Shown here piece by piece: positions 13,622-24,400 of a stretch of DNA of 64,000 nucleotides. Source of the stretch: Photorhabdus cinerea (GTDB lineage: Bacteria; Pseudomonadota; Gammaproteobacteria; Enterobacterales; Enterobacteriaceae); assembly GCF_011189575.1 (NCBI RefSeq), contig NZ_PUJW01000002.1, forward strand, positions 186,001 through 250,000. The letters run 5' to 3'. Within the stretch, counting starts at the first letter, position 1; each line of letters starts with the position of its first letter. Below the pieces are notes generated by a model, which was not told where the DNA came from, did no database searches, and worked only from the letters and a program-made list of their open reading frames with translations. A program made the translations under genes and the position numbers.

Positions 13622-16558
13622 TTAATCTTCTTTTTCGGAATAAGGGCGAACGTATTTCATAATGCAGTCAAGTTTTTCGCAGGTTTCTTGCCATTCCCTT
13701 TCCGGTTTGGAATCTCTGACTAGCCCCGCGCCAGCCTGGAGCCAACAGCGTCCTTTATGCTGATAGAGAGAGCGTAATACCAGCGCGGCATCCAGTTTAC
13801 CTGAGCTATCTAATAACATGACGCAACCGCTATAGAGCCGACGTGGTTCACCTTCATAACGTGAAATTGCCTGTAAAGAAGGTTTCTTCGGTATCCCCGA
13901 AGCGGTTACTGCCGGGAATAAGGCGATGAATGCATCCCAACGATTTTTGTCTGTTTGTAATAATCCTTTTACCCGTGATGCCAAATGTTGTACCGAACCA
14001 CGTTCACGAATAGCCATAAATTCTGACACACAAAGGGTTTCAGCCTGACAAATCGGCGCCAATTCTTCTAATGCCAGTTTGGCAGAAACAGCGTGTTCGG
14101 AGATTTCTTTCGGGTCAGAAAGTAAATCTGCCCGCAGCCGTTGATCCTGCTCCTTATCATGGGTCAATGCTCTGGTACCTGCCAATGGTTGGGTGCTGAC
14201 CCAACCTGAACCATCTGCCTCAACCACAGTTTCTGGACTGAAACCATAAGCAGAGAAATCTTCATCACGTAAGAAGAAAGAGCGGGCAGGCGTGTTAGCC
14301 TGACGGCCCAGCCAGTAACTATGCGTCATATCAATATTGGGTCCAAGCTCAACTTTACGTGACAGGATCACTTTTTGGTAGTGACCTGTGGCAATGTCCT
14401 TAACCGCATTCGCTACGTTAGATTGATAATGTTTCGCTGCGTCTGATGTATTGATAATTTCCATATGTTTTGTATATGGGAAAGCCGGTGTGCCTGATTG
14501 ATCAGCTTGCTTGATTTTCTCGCTCAATATAGCGATCTGATTTTCTTCAAGTGTCCGGATCAGAACTTGCCCTTGAGTTATGCGTAATTCATGCTGTGGA
14601 ATAGTGATTTTTATTAATGCTTCATCTTGTTGTTCTAATGGTAACCCATAGGTTATATGGGAAAACTCAAATAGTGTTCTCCCATAAGCACGCCAGTCTT
14701 TGATAGGGAGAGCATTAAGAGCCTGCTCAAGCTTTTGGCTTAATGTATTAATATCGTATGGATGATGATTACCTTGTGAATCAATCAATTGTCCCGATGT
14801 ATCTGCACTTATGGTCGCTGCACAGCCCATCCCTAATGACCATTCACCTTTTGTTTCATAGAGCGTACAAGGTTGTGAATCATTATCATCTGAGAGCAAA
14901 TGAGTGATGAGATCTAACGGAGTACTGGTAATCGCGATAGTGTGTTCATGATATTGCTGCATTGGACTTCCATGTTCTGCTTGTGCCATCTGTATTAATT
15001 GGCGTTTGTCGATTTTTCCTACGGTGGTTAATGGCCAATACGCCACAAACAACCATTGATCAGGGATTTTATGGCGTTGAACACCTTTTTGATGCAAAAA
15101 TGCCTGTATCTGTGCGGGTTCTGGTTGGTTGCCACTCTTGAGCAGGCAGGTGCAAATTCGTTCACCCAATAGTTCATCTGGAACAGCAATGACAACCGCA
15201 TCATCAATGTCAGGATGTTGCAGCAACAATGTTTCAACTTCTTGCGTCGAAATTTTCTCACCACTGCGGTTAATCTGTTCTTTAATGCGTCCTTCAACGA
15301 TCAGGTTGCCATTTGAAGTCATACGAACCAGATCGCCGGTACGGTAGAATCCATCAGTAGTAAAAGCGACAGCATTATGCTGTTCTGCGCGATAATATCC
15401 GGTAATGGTGTAGGGGCCTCGTGTAATAAGTTCGCCTACCTCACCGGGTGCAATAGGTTGCAAATTGGCATCAACGATTTTGATCTCATCTTCTTCTGAC
15501 AGCGGGCGCCCTTGGGTATTAATGATGACCTCGTAGGTATCGTCCAATCGGGTGTAACAAAGTAATCCTTCTGCTGTACCAAATACCTGCTGCAAAGGAC
15601 CAAGGCGTGTTATGACCAGTTCAGCCAGTTCCGGTGTGAGCCTGCCACCACCGACTTGTAAGCAACATAGGGATGAAAGGTCGCTTTGTTCCCAGTCGCG
15701 GGCTTGTTCCCAGAGCCGCGCAAGTGCGGGAACTAATGCTAAATGTGTCACCTTGTGCCGTTCGATCAATGGCATGGCTTCATCACAACTGGCGGTATCA
15801 CTCAGGAGTACACATCCCCCTTGAGAAAGGGTACCCAGAATACCGGGGCTGCCTAAGGTGAAGTTATGGGCAACAGGCAATACCGTTAAATACACACTTT
15901 CCGTATTTACCGCACACAGACGGGCAGAGAGGACAAAATCATAAGTATAGGCGTCGTGAGTACGCGGAATTAATTTCGGTGTCCCCGTCGTTCCTCCGGA
16001 GAGTAACAATACGGCAATATCGCCATAACATGGGCCAGGAACATTGAGCGGTTCATTATCAATAAATGCCAATGTGGTAAATTCTTCTGCTTCCCCATCA
16101 ACAATAATATGTTTCAGATCGGGACAAGATGCCGCAACTTCCCGCGCCATTTCCCGGTAATCAAAGCCATGGATACAATCAGGGATAATGTAAGCCACCG
16201 GGCGCGCAATCTGGCAAAGCGCATGAATATCATGTGCTCGTTGTGTAGGCATTAATAACACTGGGTGAGCACCCAGTCTAAACAAAGCAAAACAGGTGAC
16301 GACAAAGGAGATGCGGTTAGGCAGTTGTACCATGACGTTATCACCACGACGTATTCCCCGGTGAAATAACCCACTGGCCAATCTTTCTGCGGATTGGTGC
16401 AATTCACGGTAAGTTAGCTGTTGTTCTTGATAGATCAGCGCTGTTTTATTACCCCAGATACCAGACCAACCGGCAAGTTGTTGGTCCAGCGTTTTGCCAT
16501 TCCAAAGATAGTCTGGCGTCATAGTCAGTGTTTTCCCTGGGATAGAAAAAGGTGCCAT
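13622..16558 (-). CDS. Fusion of salicyl-AMP ligase (YbtE type) and salicylate synthase (Irp9/YbtS type)
   Basis: 978 residues from ATG 16558, which shares one base with the thioesterase stop and has AGGAG 8-9 bases upstream; a longer upstream frame overlaps that gene and is a shadow. Residues 1 to about 530 are an aryl-acid AMP ligase: LLLSGGTTGTPK (185-196), LPVAHNFTLGSPG (aryl-acid pocket), and GKIDKRQL with Lys515. From about 540 to the end is a chorismate-utilising domain: QPLAGTRAL, LASRVKGLL, FPAVTASGIPKK and the C-terminal AGAGLVRDSKPEREW. One polypeptide therefore should make salicylate from chorismate and load it onto the HMWP2-like carrier. In Yersinia these are two separate proteins, ybtS and ybtE. 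No stop or frameshift separates the halves. Confidence 0.88.
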   Translation of the reverse strand: MAPFSIPGKTLTMTPDYLWNGKTLDQQLAGWSGIWGNKTALIYQEQQLTYRELHQSAERLASGLFHRGIRRGDNVMVQLPNRISFVVTCFALFRLGAHPVLLMPTQRAHDIHALCQIARPVAYIIPDCIHGFDYREMAREVAASCPDLKHIIVDGEAEEFTTLAFIDNEPLNVPGPCYGDIAVLLLSGGTTGTPKLIPRTHDAYTYDFVLSARLCAVNTESVYLTVLPVAHNFTLGSPGILGTLSQGGCVLLSDTASCDEAMPLIERHKVTHLALVPALARLWEQARDWEQSDLSSLCCLQVGGGRLTPELAELVITRLGPLQQVFGTAEGLLCYTRLDDTYEVIINTQGRPLSEEDEIKIVDANLQPIAPGEVGELITRGPYTITGYYRAEQHNAVAFTTDGFYRTGDLVRMTSNGNLIVEGRIKEQINRSGEKISTQEVETLLLQHPDIDDAVVIAVPDELLGERICTCLLKSGNQPEPAQIQAFLHQKGVQRHKIPDQWLFVAYWPLTTVGKIDKRQLIQMAQAEHGSPMQQYHEHTIAITSTPLDLITHLLSDDNDSQPCTLYETKGEWSLGMGCAATISADTSGQLIDSQGNHHPYDINTLSQKLEQALNALPIKDWRAYGRTLFEFSHITYGLPLEQQDEALIKITIPQHELRITQGQVLIRTLEENQIAILSEKIKQADQSGTPAFPYTKHMEIINTSDAAKHYQSNVANAVKDIATGHYQKVILSRKVELGPNIDMTHSYWLGRQANTPARSFFLRDEDFSAYGFSPETVVEADGSGWVSTQPLAGTRALTHDKEQDQRLRADLLSDPKEISEHAVSAKLALEELAPICQAETLCVSEFMAIRERGSVQHLASRVKGLLQTDKNRWDAFIALFPAVTASGIPKKPSLQAISRYEGEPRRLYSGCVMLLDSSGKLDAALVLRSLYQHKGRCWLQAGAGLVRDSKPEREWQETCEKLDCIMKYVRPYSEKED

Positions 16559-17364
16559 TATGCGAACTCCTGTAAATAGACATATTGTATAAACTGTGTA
16601 ACGTGACGAATAAAGCTCTGAGGATCTTGAGTAATATAAAAATGGTCGCCGGCAACTTCCTGGCAGCAATACAAAAGGTTTTGTTCGCCACCTGCAAGCC
16701 AATGATGCCACTGCTGAACTTCCATAGCAGTGGCTTCTTTGTCTTCGCTGCCATGAAGTAACAGTGTTGGTGTTTGCAGTTTTACTGAATCAGTTTGAAT
16801 GGCATGGTAATAGTGCTCTGTAGCAAAAAAGTCAGCACGCAGCATTGGTAAGAATAGCGCAAGCAACCCTGGATCTTCTCGTAACATCGGGCTGCAACCG
16901 CCGATATCAATCAGTTGTTCAATGAATTCATGATCAGGCAATTCGCTCAGTTGGCGGCGGGGTTGAAGATGGGGTGCATGACACCCCGAAAGTACTAGCG
17001 CTTTGAGAGAACAGTTATGTTGTTCAAGGCGTTGGCAAGTTTCAAAAGCGACTTGAGCGCCCATGCTATGACCAACCAGTATCAAGTTATCTCTCTGTGC
17101 AGGAGTGAATGATACGATCAGATCGGCAAGTGATTGGGCTAATGGCTCAATCCGGGTGGCCGCACGTTCATTCATACGGCTGTCATGTCCGGGGTAAATC
17201 ACCAGTGAAGCCGCTATATCTGAATTTTCCAATGTGGACCATTGGCGGAATGCACTACTACTGCCCCCGGCAAAGGGGCAGATTAGCAATGTGTATTTGG
17301 GTTTGCCGTGAGTCGTCAGGCACGGACGAATCATCGGGTGTGTAGGGAGTGCCCAGGTCATCAC
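16558..17364 (-). CDS. ybtT: Type II (editing) thioesterase of the siderophore assembly line
   Basis: 268 residues with the alpha/beta-hydrolase fold of GrsT/YbtT proteins: LLICPFAGGSSSAF near residue 30, nucleophile GHSMGA (Ser100) and a late GDHFYI with the catalytic histidine. These enzymes clear misprimed carrier domains. The start overlaps the reductase stop (ATGA), and the stop shares a base with the next gene's ATG. Confidence 0.88.
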   Translation of the reverse strand: MMTWALPTHPMIRPCLTTHGKPKYTLLICPFAGGSSSAFRQWSTLENSDIAASLVIYPGHDSRMNERAATRIEPLAQSLADLIVSFTPAQRDNLILVGHSMGAQVAFETCQRLEQHNCSLKALVLSGCHAPHLQPRRQLSELPDHEFIEQLIDIGGCSPMLREDPGLLALFLPMLRADFFATEHYYHAIQTDSVKLQTPTLLLHGSEDKEATAMEVQQWHHWLAGGEQNLLYCCQEVAGDHFYITQDPQSFIRHVTQFIQYVYLQEFA

Positions 17365-18458
17365 TGTTTTTCCTTAGTTAGCATTAATTGGGTTGGCTCA
17401 ATCCAGACTGGGGGTGATAAATCCTGGGTAACCGGCTCTCCCATAATGCGTAAAATTTGTTGCCATAAGCCTGCCAGCCTCAGTTGGTAATCGTAGGAAA
17501 AAGCAGGTGGGCAGAGCACGCCATCCAATACAGAACCCAGGGTATTTAGTAGAAATGCTACTCCTTCGGCACCATCACATTCAAATGCTGTCATCCAATT
17601 TTGGGTTGCCGGACAAAGAATTTGTGATGTTGTCTGGTGCAGGTAAGCGCCATCCGACTGACTGGCATTTAGGTAGAGGCTTTGCTCATTGTTCAGATGA
17701 TGTGGTGCATGAAGAACCGGTGTCCAGATAACCGGCCCATAACTGGCTTCTTGCGTGAGATAACCAGCAGGCCAGATTAGCGTCATTTTATGCATCACCA
17801 GGTTATGCATGTCTGGATCTCTGGGGTCCAGATAAGATTGAACGTTTAATGTTATCGTTGTACCCGCAAAGCTGAGTTCAAAGCAATGAAATGCGTTGCT
17901 CCGTTGACCTACATAGACTATCTCCATTTGTTCCGGGCAATGACATGCTTGTAACAACAGGTCAAGTGCGGAAAATAGTAACTGACGGCTGGTTGTCAGA
18001 TAGCCACTTACCGGGCGTTGCTGTGATAATTGATTGATTTGCTGTGCTGCATGTAACCAGCTTCTACCGGCATGGCATTGACTGTAAAAGCTATTTGCCC
18101 AAAACATAGCGTCATGTTTGTTGGCGGCTAACTGGTGCCTTTTGATGGATTCTGCATCAAGCGGGTGTTCCTGAATAACAGAAATACCTCGTGCCAATAA
18201 TGCCTGGGTTAATTGGTCGCCTTTGCCACCAATAACCTCTGCACGTATGACCACACAGGCAATATCGATGTCGTCCGGCAGTTCATCCAATGAGCGAAAT
18301 AGTGGCACGTTGAAATCACAGGCAAGTTGCTGCGAACGCGTACTTCCTTGCGCCAGAATCCCTGCCAGTTCCAGACCTGGCCGAGGTTGTAGAAACGCAT
18401 TAAGGTACAGTTCGCCAAATTTTGAACCGACAATCAGAACCCGCCGTGGCTTTATCAT
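17361..18458 (-). CDS. ybtU: Thiazolinyl imide reductase
   Basis: 365 residues. The N-terminal RVLIVGSKFGELYLNAF is a nucleotide-binding start typical of the YbtU/Irp3 and PchG family, and the length matches. It reduces a carrier-bound thiazoline to a thiazolidine with NADPH. It overlaps the HMWP1-like gene by 4 bp and the thioesterase by 4 bp. A reductase predicts that one ring of the product is a thiazolidine. Confidence 0.88.
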   Translation of the reverse strand: MIKPRRVLIVGSKFGELYLNAFLQPRPGLELAGILAQGSTRSQQLACDFNVPLFRSLDELPDDIDIACVVIRAEVIGGKGDQLTQALLARGISVIQEHPLDAESIKRHQLAANKHDAMFWANSFYSQCHAGRSWLHAAQQINQLSQQRPVSGYLTTSRQLLFSALDLLLQACHCPEQMEIVYVGQRSNAFHCFELSFAGTTITLNVQSYLDPRDPDMHNLVMHKMTLIWPAGYLTQEASYGPVIWTPVLHAPHHLNNEQSLYLNASQSDGAYLHQTTSQILCPATQNWMTAFECDGAEGVAFLLNTLGSVLDGVLCPPAFSYDYQLRLAGLWQQILRIMGEPVTQDLSPPVWIEPTQLMLTKEKQ

Positions 18459-21400
18459 ATGTTCTCCTTAACAGGCTCAATAGCTGGAACTGGATTCAGG
18501 ATGTCTTTCAGACAGGTAACCAGAGAGCCGACATGTTTGTGTTGGAATAGGCTGTAATGATCACCATCAAGTTGTGTCACGTTGACTGGCCCGAAAGCCT
18601 GCCAGCCAAGATCAGTTGAGGTGATTGTGGTTGGATCGAGGTAATCCATAAAATCAGGTAATGCCTGTACTGCCCGGATAAGACAGAAAGGCTGTGAAGT
18701 CTGCGGTGGACAGTAGTTAAGTAAGGCACTCAGGTTATGGCGCCACACAGAATAAAGGGCAGTCAGCGAGCTATCAATCTGTGCAGATTGTGGCAAGGCT
18801 TCATGCAGCGCTTGAAGGAATGTCTCAGTGTTAGCCGCGATAGCGCCGTTATCCAGCGCCAGATCGGGGAATTGTCCCTGTAAATCGAGCAGGAAATGAC
18901 GATGGCAGAATGCATCATCCAGAGTCAAATCAGTGCGCACGTTTGGCGCGAAACTATCAATCAGGATGCAATGAGAAACGCTTTCACCCACAGCCCGTAA
19001 CTGATGCGCCATTTCATAGGCCACGAGCCCACCGAAAGACCAACCCGCCAGTGCATAAGGTCCTTTAGGCTGGAAGGTACGGATTTGGTTGATATAGTTA
19101 GTTGCCAGCGCTGCAACGGATGGCTCATCGTTCAGGCTATCTGGTGTAAATGCTAACCCAATCATGCGCTGGGCGCTGAAATTAGCCGCTAAATGGCGAT
19201 ATCCCAGTAGATGTCCACCAATAGGATGTACGATGAACAATGCTGGTTGCTCAACGTTTCCTTTGTTCAGTATCACACTCTGGCAAGCGTTTTCCGGTTG
19301 ATGTTCAATAAATTCAGCCAATGAATGTACGGTATCGTAAGTTTGTAGCAGGCTGAGCGGGTATTGGCGATTGAACGTCTGATTGATTTTCACCATTAAT
19401 CGCACCGCGGCAAGAGAATCTCCGCCAAGAGTAAAGAAACTCTCATGTACGTTGATATCTTGTTGCTCTAATACCGATTCCCAAAGGCTCAATACAGCTT
19501 GTCCGGTCGCGTTGAGAATCGTTACCGATGACATTGAATTAACTTCTTGCGCTGCTTCAACCAGAGTAACCAATGTGCGCCTGTCGATTTTACCGTTGTC
19601 TGATACGGGGATCGTATCAAGAGTGATAAATCGCTGTGGGCACATCCAAACCGGCAAGGTTTGCTGCAACCAGTGGGGCAGTATCGGTAAAAGCTCTGTA
19701 GATACGGAGGCGTTGTCCGTTAAACGTAAGCCTGCGACGAGTTGCAATGCGCCGGTTGACGTAGTATGTGCAAACACTAACGCTTGTTGTACATCAGGGT
19801 GCTCACATAAACGGTGCTCAATTTCGCCTAGCTCAATCCGGTAGCCACGAATTTTAATCTGGTGATCATTGCGCCCCAGAAATTCGATATTACCGTCTGG
19901 TCGCCAGCGTCCTAAGTCACCTGTGCGGTAAAGTCGCTCACCTGTTTGCGGATGAGTGATAAATGCTTGTTCAGTTTTTTCTGAATCGGCCCAATAACCC
20001 AGCGCTAACCCTTGTCCGCCAATGTAAAGCTCACCACTGACCCAGATAGGGCAAGGTGAAAGCGCTGAATTAAGCACATAGAAAGTCTGATTATCCAGAG
20101 GCTTACCATATGGAATGCTGCGCCAATTTGGATCAACTTGTGCGATAGGATAGGCGATAGACCAGATTGATGCTTCGGTGGCGCCTCCCAAACTGAGAAG
20201 ATTTAGCTCTGGGTGGAGAGCATATAATTTTGCTGGTAAATTGGTCGGTATCCAATCACCGCTCATCAATATCCAACGCAGACTATTCAGGGAATGTGGG
20301 TAGCTTCGGGCATATTCCTCAAGCAGTTGCACAAATGCCGGAACAGAGTTCCAAACTGTTACCGATTCTTGCTGTAACCATGTCAGTAATTTATCGGGCT
20401 GCTTACTGTCACCAGGAGCAGGCATAATCAGTTTTGCCCCGCGGCTCAAGGTGCCGAATAGGTCATAAACTGAGAGGTCGAAGGTTAACTCTGAGATTGC
20501 CAGCACGCTATCGTGTTCATTGAGTGCAATGCGTTGGTTAATATCAAGGATGGTGTTGACCGCGCCCTGATGATCTATCATCACGCCTTTCGGTTTTCCG
20601 GTAGAACCTGATGTGAAGATTACATAAGCCAAATCTTCCGGATGTGCCGATAAACTCTGCTTAGCTGGGTTGACTGGTAGATTGTTAAGTAATGTTTCAT
20701 TCAGAGAGATTACGTGTACATTGTCAGGCCAGCTTATCTGTTGAATAAACTTAGGTTGAGTCAGTACGGTATCAACTTCTCCTGAGGCTAATAGCTGATG
20801 GATGCGCTGTTGCGGATAACTAGCATCAATAGGCAGATAAGCTCGTCCTGCTAATAAAATCGCAATAACCGCGACAACCTGTTCCCAACCTTTTTCCATC
20901 ACCACGCCAATCAGAGATGAAGTCTGATTTTCCTGCGCTTGCAGATGAGCCGCCAGTGTCAGACTTTGTGACCACAAAGTGCGATAGTCGATCTGACGAG
21001 AGGCATCAACAACTGCGGTGTGTTGTGGGTAACGGTTTACTGCCTGTTCAATTAGCGAGCAAAGGGTGTGTGGTGGAAATATGTTTTTTGTCGCATTACT
21101 GTTCTGACACAACGTGCGATCACTGGCCGGCAGCCAGTGAGTAAGCGGGTTGCTCCATTGATAATCAGGTTCGAGCAGTGCAACGACACTGGCTTGATAA
21201 TGAGCAAACATGTTTTCTGCAACCTGGGGTTGGAACAGTTGCGGCAAGATCGCCCATTGTATAATGATGCTACCCTCTACGCCGGAAATGAGCATACAGT
21301 CGAGATAAACATGTGGTGTTTGTGCACCAAAGAGATTCAGCGTTCCTAATCCTGATGGCCCTTTGCCCGCAGTACCGGTTGTATCGTTGAATACGATCGG

Positions 21401-24400
21401 CATTCCCGCGTTCAGGTTGTGACGATGCTGATTTTTCTCTCTGAGTACCAATTGTCCGTCAAACAGCGCATGTTGAAGATCCGCTAACCATTGTCTTTGT
21501 ATCCGGCTTACTGCATCACCGAAGCCTGTGATATTGCGTAAATCCACTTCCAGCAGTGATGTGGTAGACAGATTGCCGACTAACATATCGCAATGTTGTG
21601 GCATTAACAGGCGGTTACCATGCAGGACATTGATAGTGAAATGCTCGCTGTTGCTCCATACCGACAAAATATGTGCAAATAGCGTGAGCATAACTTGTGA
21701 AGGTGATACCCGGTGTTCTGCTGCGCGTTGTTGCAAACGCTGCCATTGTTGTGGGCTGATATATCCTGTCAGGCACTGTTGATCAAGTTGCTGTGACTGG
21801 TGATCTTTCAGTGGTAACACTGGCGCATCAGGAAGCGAAGGTAAGCGATCAAGCCAATATTGCCGGCTTTGTTGCCAGGTTTCTCCGGTTTTCTCATTCT
21901 CCAGGGCTTGAATATAGTCACCGATAGTTGCTGCCGGCGGTTCTGGCTGCCAGTTAGGTTCCTGATACCAATGGTGTAAATCACGCAAGATTAACGTCAG
22001 ACTTTTGCCATCAGCCACCAACAAGTCAATGGTCAAATGCAATAAGTGCGTCCGATCATCAGTATGGTACAGCGCTAAATCAAACAGCGGCCAGTTGTCG
22101 CTGGGAACCCCTTGAGTACGCAGAGTGTCGCGGGCATTATCCAGCTGTGTCTCGCGCTCATTCAGCGTCATGGTACGGCAATCAATGACCGTCGGTGTAT
22201 AGCAGGGCACTGCCGGCAGAATATGATATTGCCCATCGTTCACATAACCGCGTAATTGCGCATGATGGTTTATCACACGATTCCAGGCGGCGGTGAAACG
22301 AGGAAGATCAAGCTCGTTGATAGCCAGTTCAGCGTAGAAGTGGGCGATGCCGTTACCAAACTGGAACAGTTGGCTTTCTCCCAACCAATAAGCATATTGT
22401 AGCGCGGTGAGTGGCAGAGTCTGCTCTGATGCTGGTTCAGTTTGTTGTGGTGTCGTAAGCGTAGCTGAATTTGTCTCGACTACCCGCAAGGTACGGCAGA
22501 ATTCACTCAACTGAGGATGTTCGAATAGTTGTTGCAGATTGGCCTGTTCGTAACCCTGGCGGCGTAGTTGCACCACCATTCGGGTCGCAATTAAGCTGTC
22601 ACCGCCACTTTGGAAAAAGTCACTGTGACGCTGTATTGTCTGAGGAAGCAGTGAACTCCAGAGCGCAATCACTTGCTGTTCAATATCATGGAGCTGGTCA
22701 TCTTCTTTTTCCGGTTGCCCGATTTCCGTGGTTAACGGTTGTACCATGCTCTCTTTCGCTGTCACTATTTTCTCTGTCACTGGCAGCGGTAATTGCTCTT
22801 GCTGTTGAATATGCAATGAGTAAGGCAAGGTGGAAAATTGTGCTGCTATTTCACTGACATTAAGCCGTGCTTGCCGTTCAGTCCGCGCCAGAATCAGTTG
22901 TTGATGCAGTTCTGGCCCGTTTTGTCCCGGCCATTCCAATGAAACCCGATAACCGGACTTCTCCAGACACTTACGCCAGTCAGCAAGTTCCAGCAACGCA
23001 CTATCACCGCGATCATCGGTCCAGGCGTTGATGCCTTCAATAAATCCAACACTGGCGAGTTGCATAGCACTTTCGCGTTTGGTTGATTCAATAATCAGCA
23101 ACCATCCACCGGGTTTCAGTAACCGAGACAGGCGTTGCAGGGTATTTCTCAGATGGATTGCATCATGTAATACATTAACCGCCATAATCAGGTCATAACC
23201 GGATTCAGGATGCTGACCAAAATCGATACGTTGGTTAATGTCGAACAGGGCAAATTTTACGGTTTCGCCATAGTGATTGAGTAACTGGCGGGCATCATCC
23301 AGGAATAACGGTGAAACATCAGTAAAGTGGTAACTTTCAATAGCTTGTGCATTGTGTGCAAGTACTTTCGCTGAGGTTGCGCCAGTTCCTGCACCCACTT
23401 CCAATACGGAGAAATGCTCGGATGTCTGGCTCAATTGGTGGACAATTTCAGCGGCAGTTTGGTTCAGGCAACGTAATGCTGGGTTCTCACTGTAGAGGCT
23501 GGCTGTGGTTTGTTTATCGTCAAACAGCAGTTCCAATGCATTGCCTCGTCCGGCAAGCAGGGCATCATGTTGCCCGATACAGGTTGCTACATAGCGACTG
23601 ATGGTTTGGCACCATACTGCATCATCCAGTTTTGCTGTAGGAGCAGGAATATGATTAAGCGGTTGCAAACAACGGTATCCGTCACCGATTTTTTCAATAA
23701 ATCCTTGCTTGTTTAATAACGTCAGCCATTGGGTAAGCAGGCGTTGATACTGTGGCACCAGTTGTAAACGTTGTTCAATCTCTTCACGAGAGTGGCTTTG
23801 TTGTGGAGCAGTGAATAGGTTATGGCGTAGTAAAGTCTGGCTCAGACCCAATAATGCTTGTTGTTCAATGTGTTGCCAGGAGCGTTCAAACGCTTGTTGC
23901 TCTGTTAACGTCGGTAGTGGCAATACATCGGTGTTTATAACCAGCGGTTCTGGCAGCGATAATGACAAATTATTTTCTGCCACCAGCCATAAATTATAAC
24001 CTTGGGTTTCGTCCTGACGTGGCTGGATTTCTGCCAGCCGTATTTCAGGCTTAGCACGCAGATTTTGTTCGGCCTGACGCAATTCAGGATGTTGTGGCCA
24101 GAAGTCATAACGTGTGTGACCAGAAGGTGGCGTATGAAGATCATAATGCTCTATGCGGTCAGGCTGGCGGCAAATTTGCACTAACAGCGCATTATAAGCA
24201 GCAAACAGCGCTTCAATGACACCCGGCTCTAGCACATCGTCCATGCAGTACCAGTTAAATAGCAGATCACCGTCGACTTCCATGACCTGATGATCCAGCC
24301 AGACTTGCGGAGTTTGACTCAGAACAAAGACCGGATCGCCGAGCAATTGAGTGATGGATTGTTTTATTGCCACACCTTCTTGTGCCATTCCCAACATACT

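Noticed and set aside
16559..16711. 51-residue N-terminal extension of the salicyl-AMP ligase/synthase fusion
   Set aside because: It lies wholly inside the thioesterase gene in another frame and looks unlike any ligase N-terminus; ATG 16558 has a good ribosome site.
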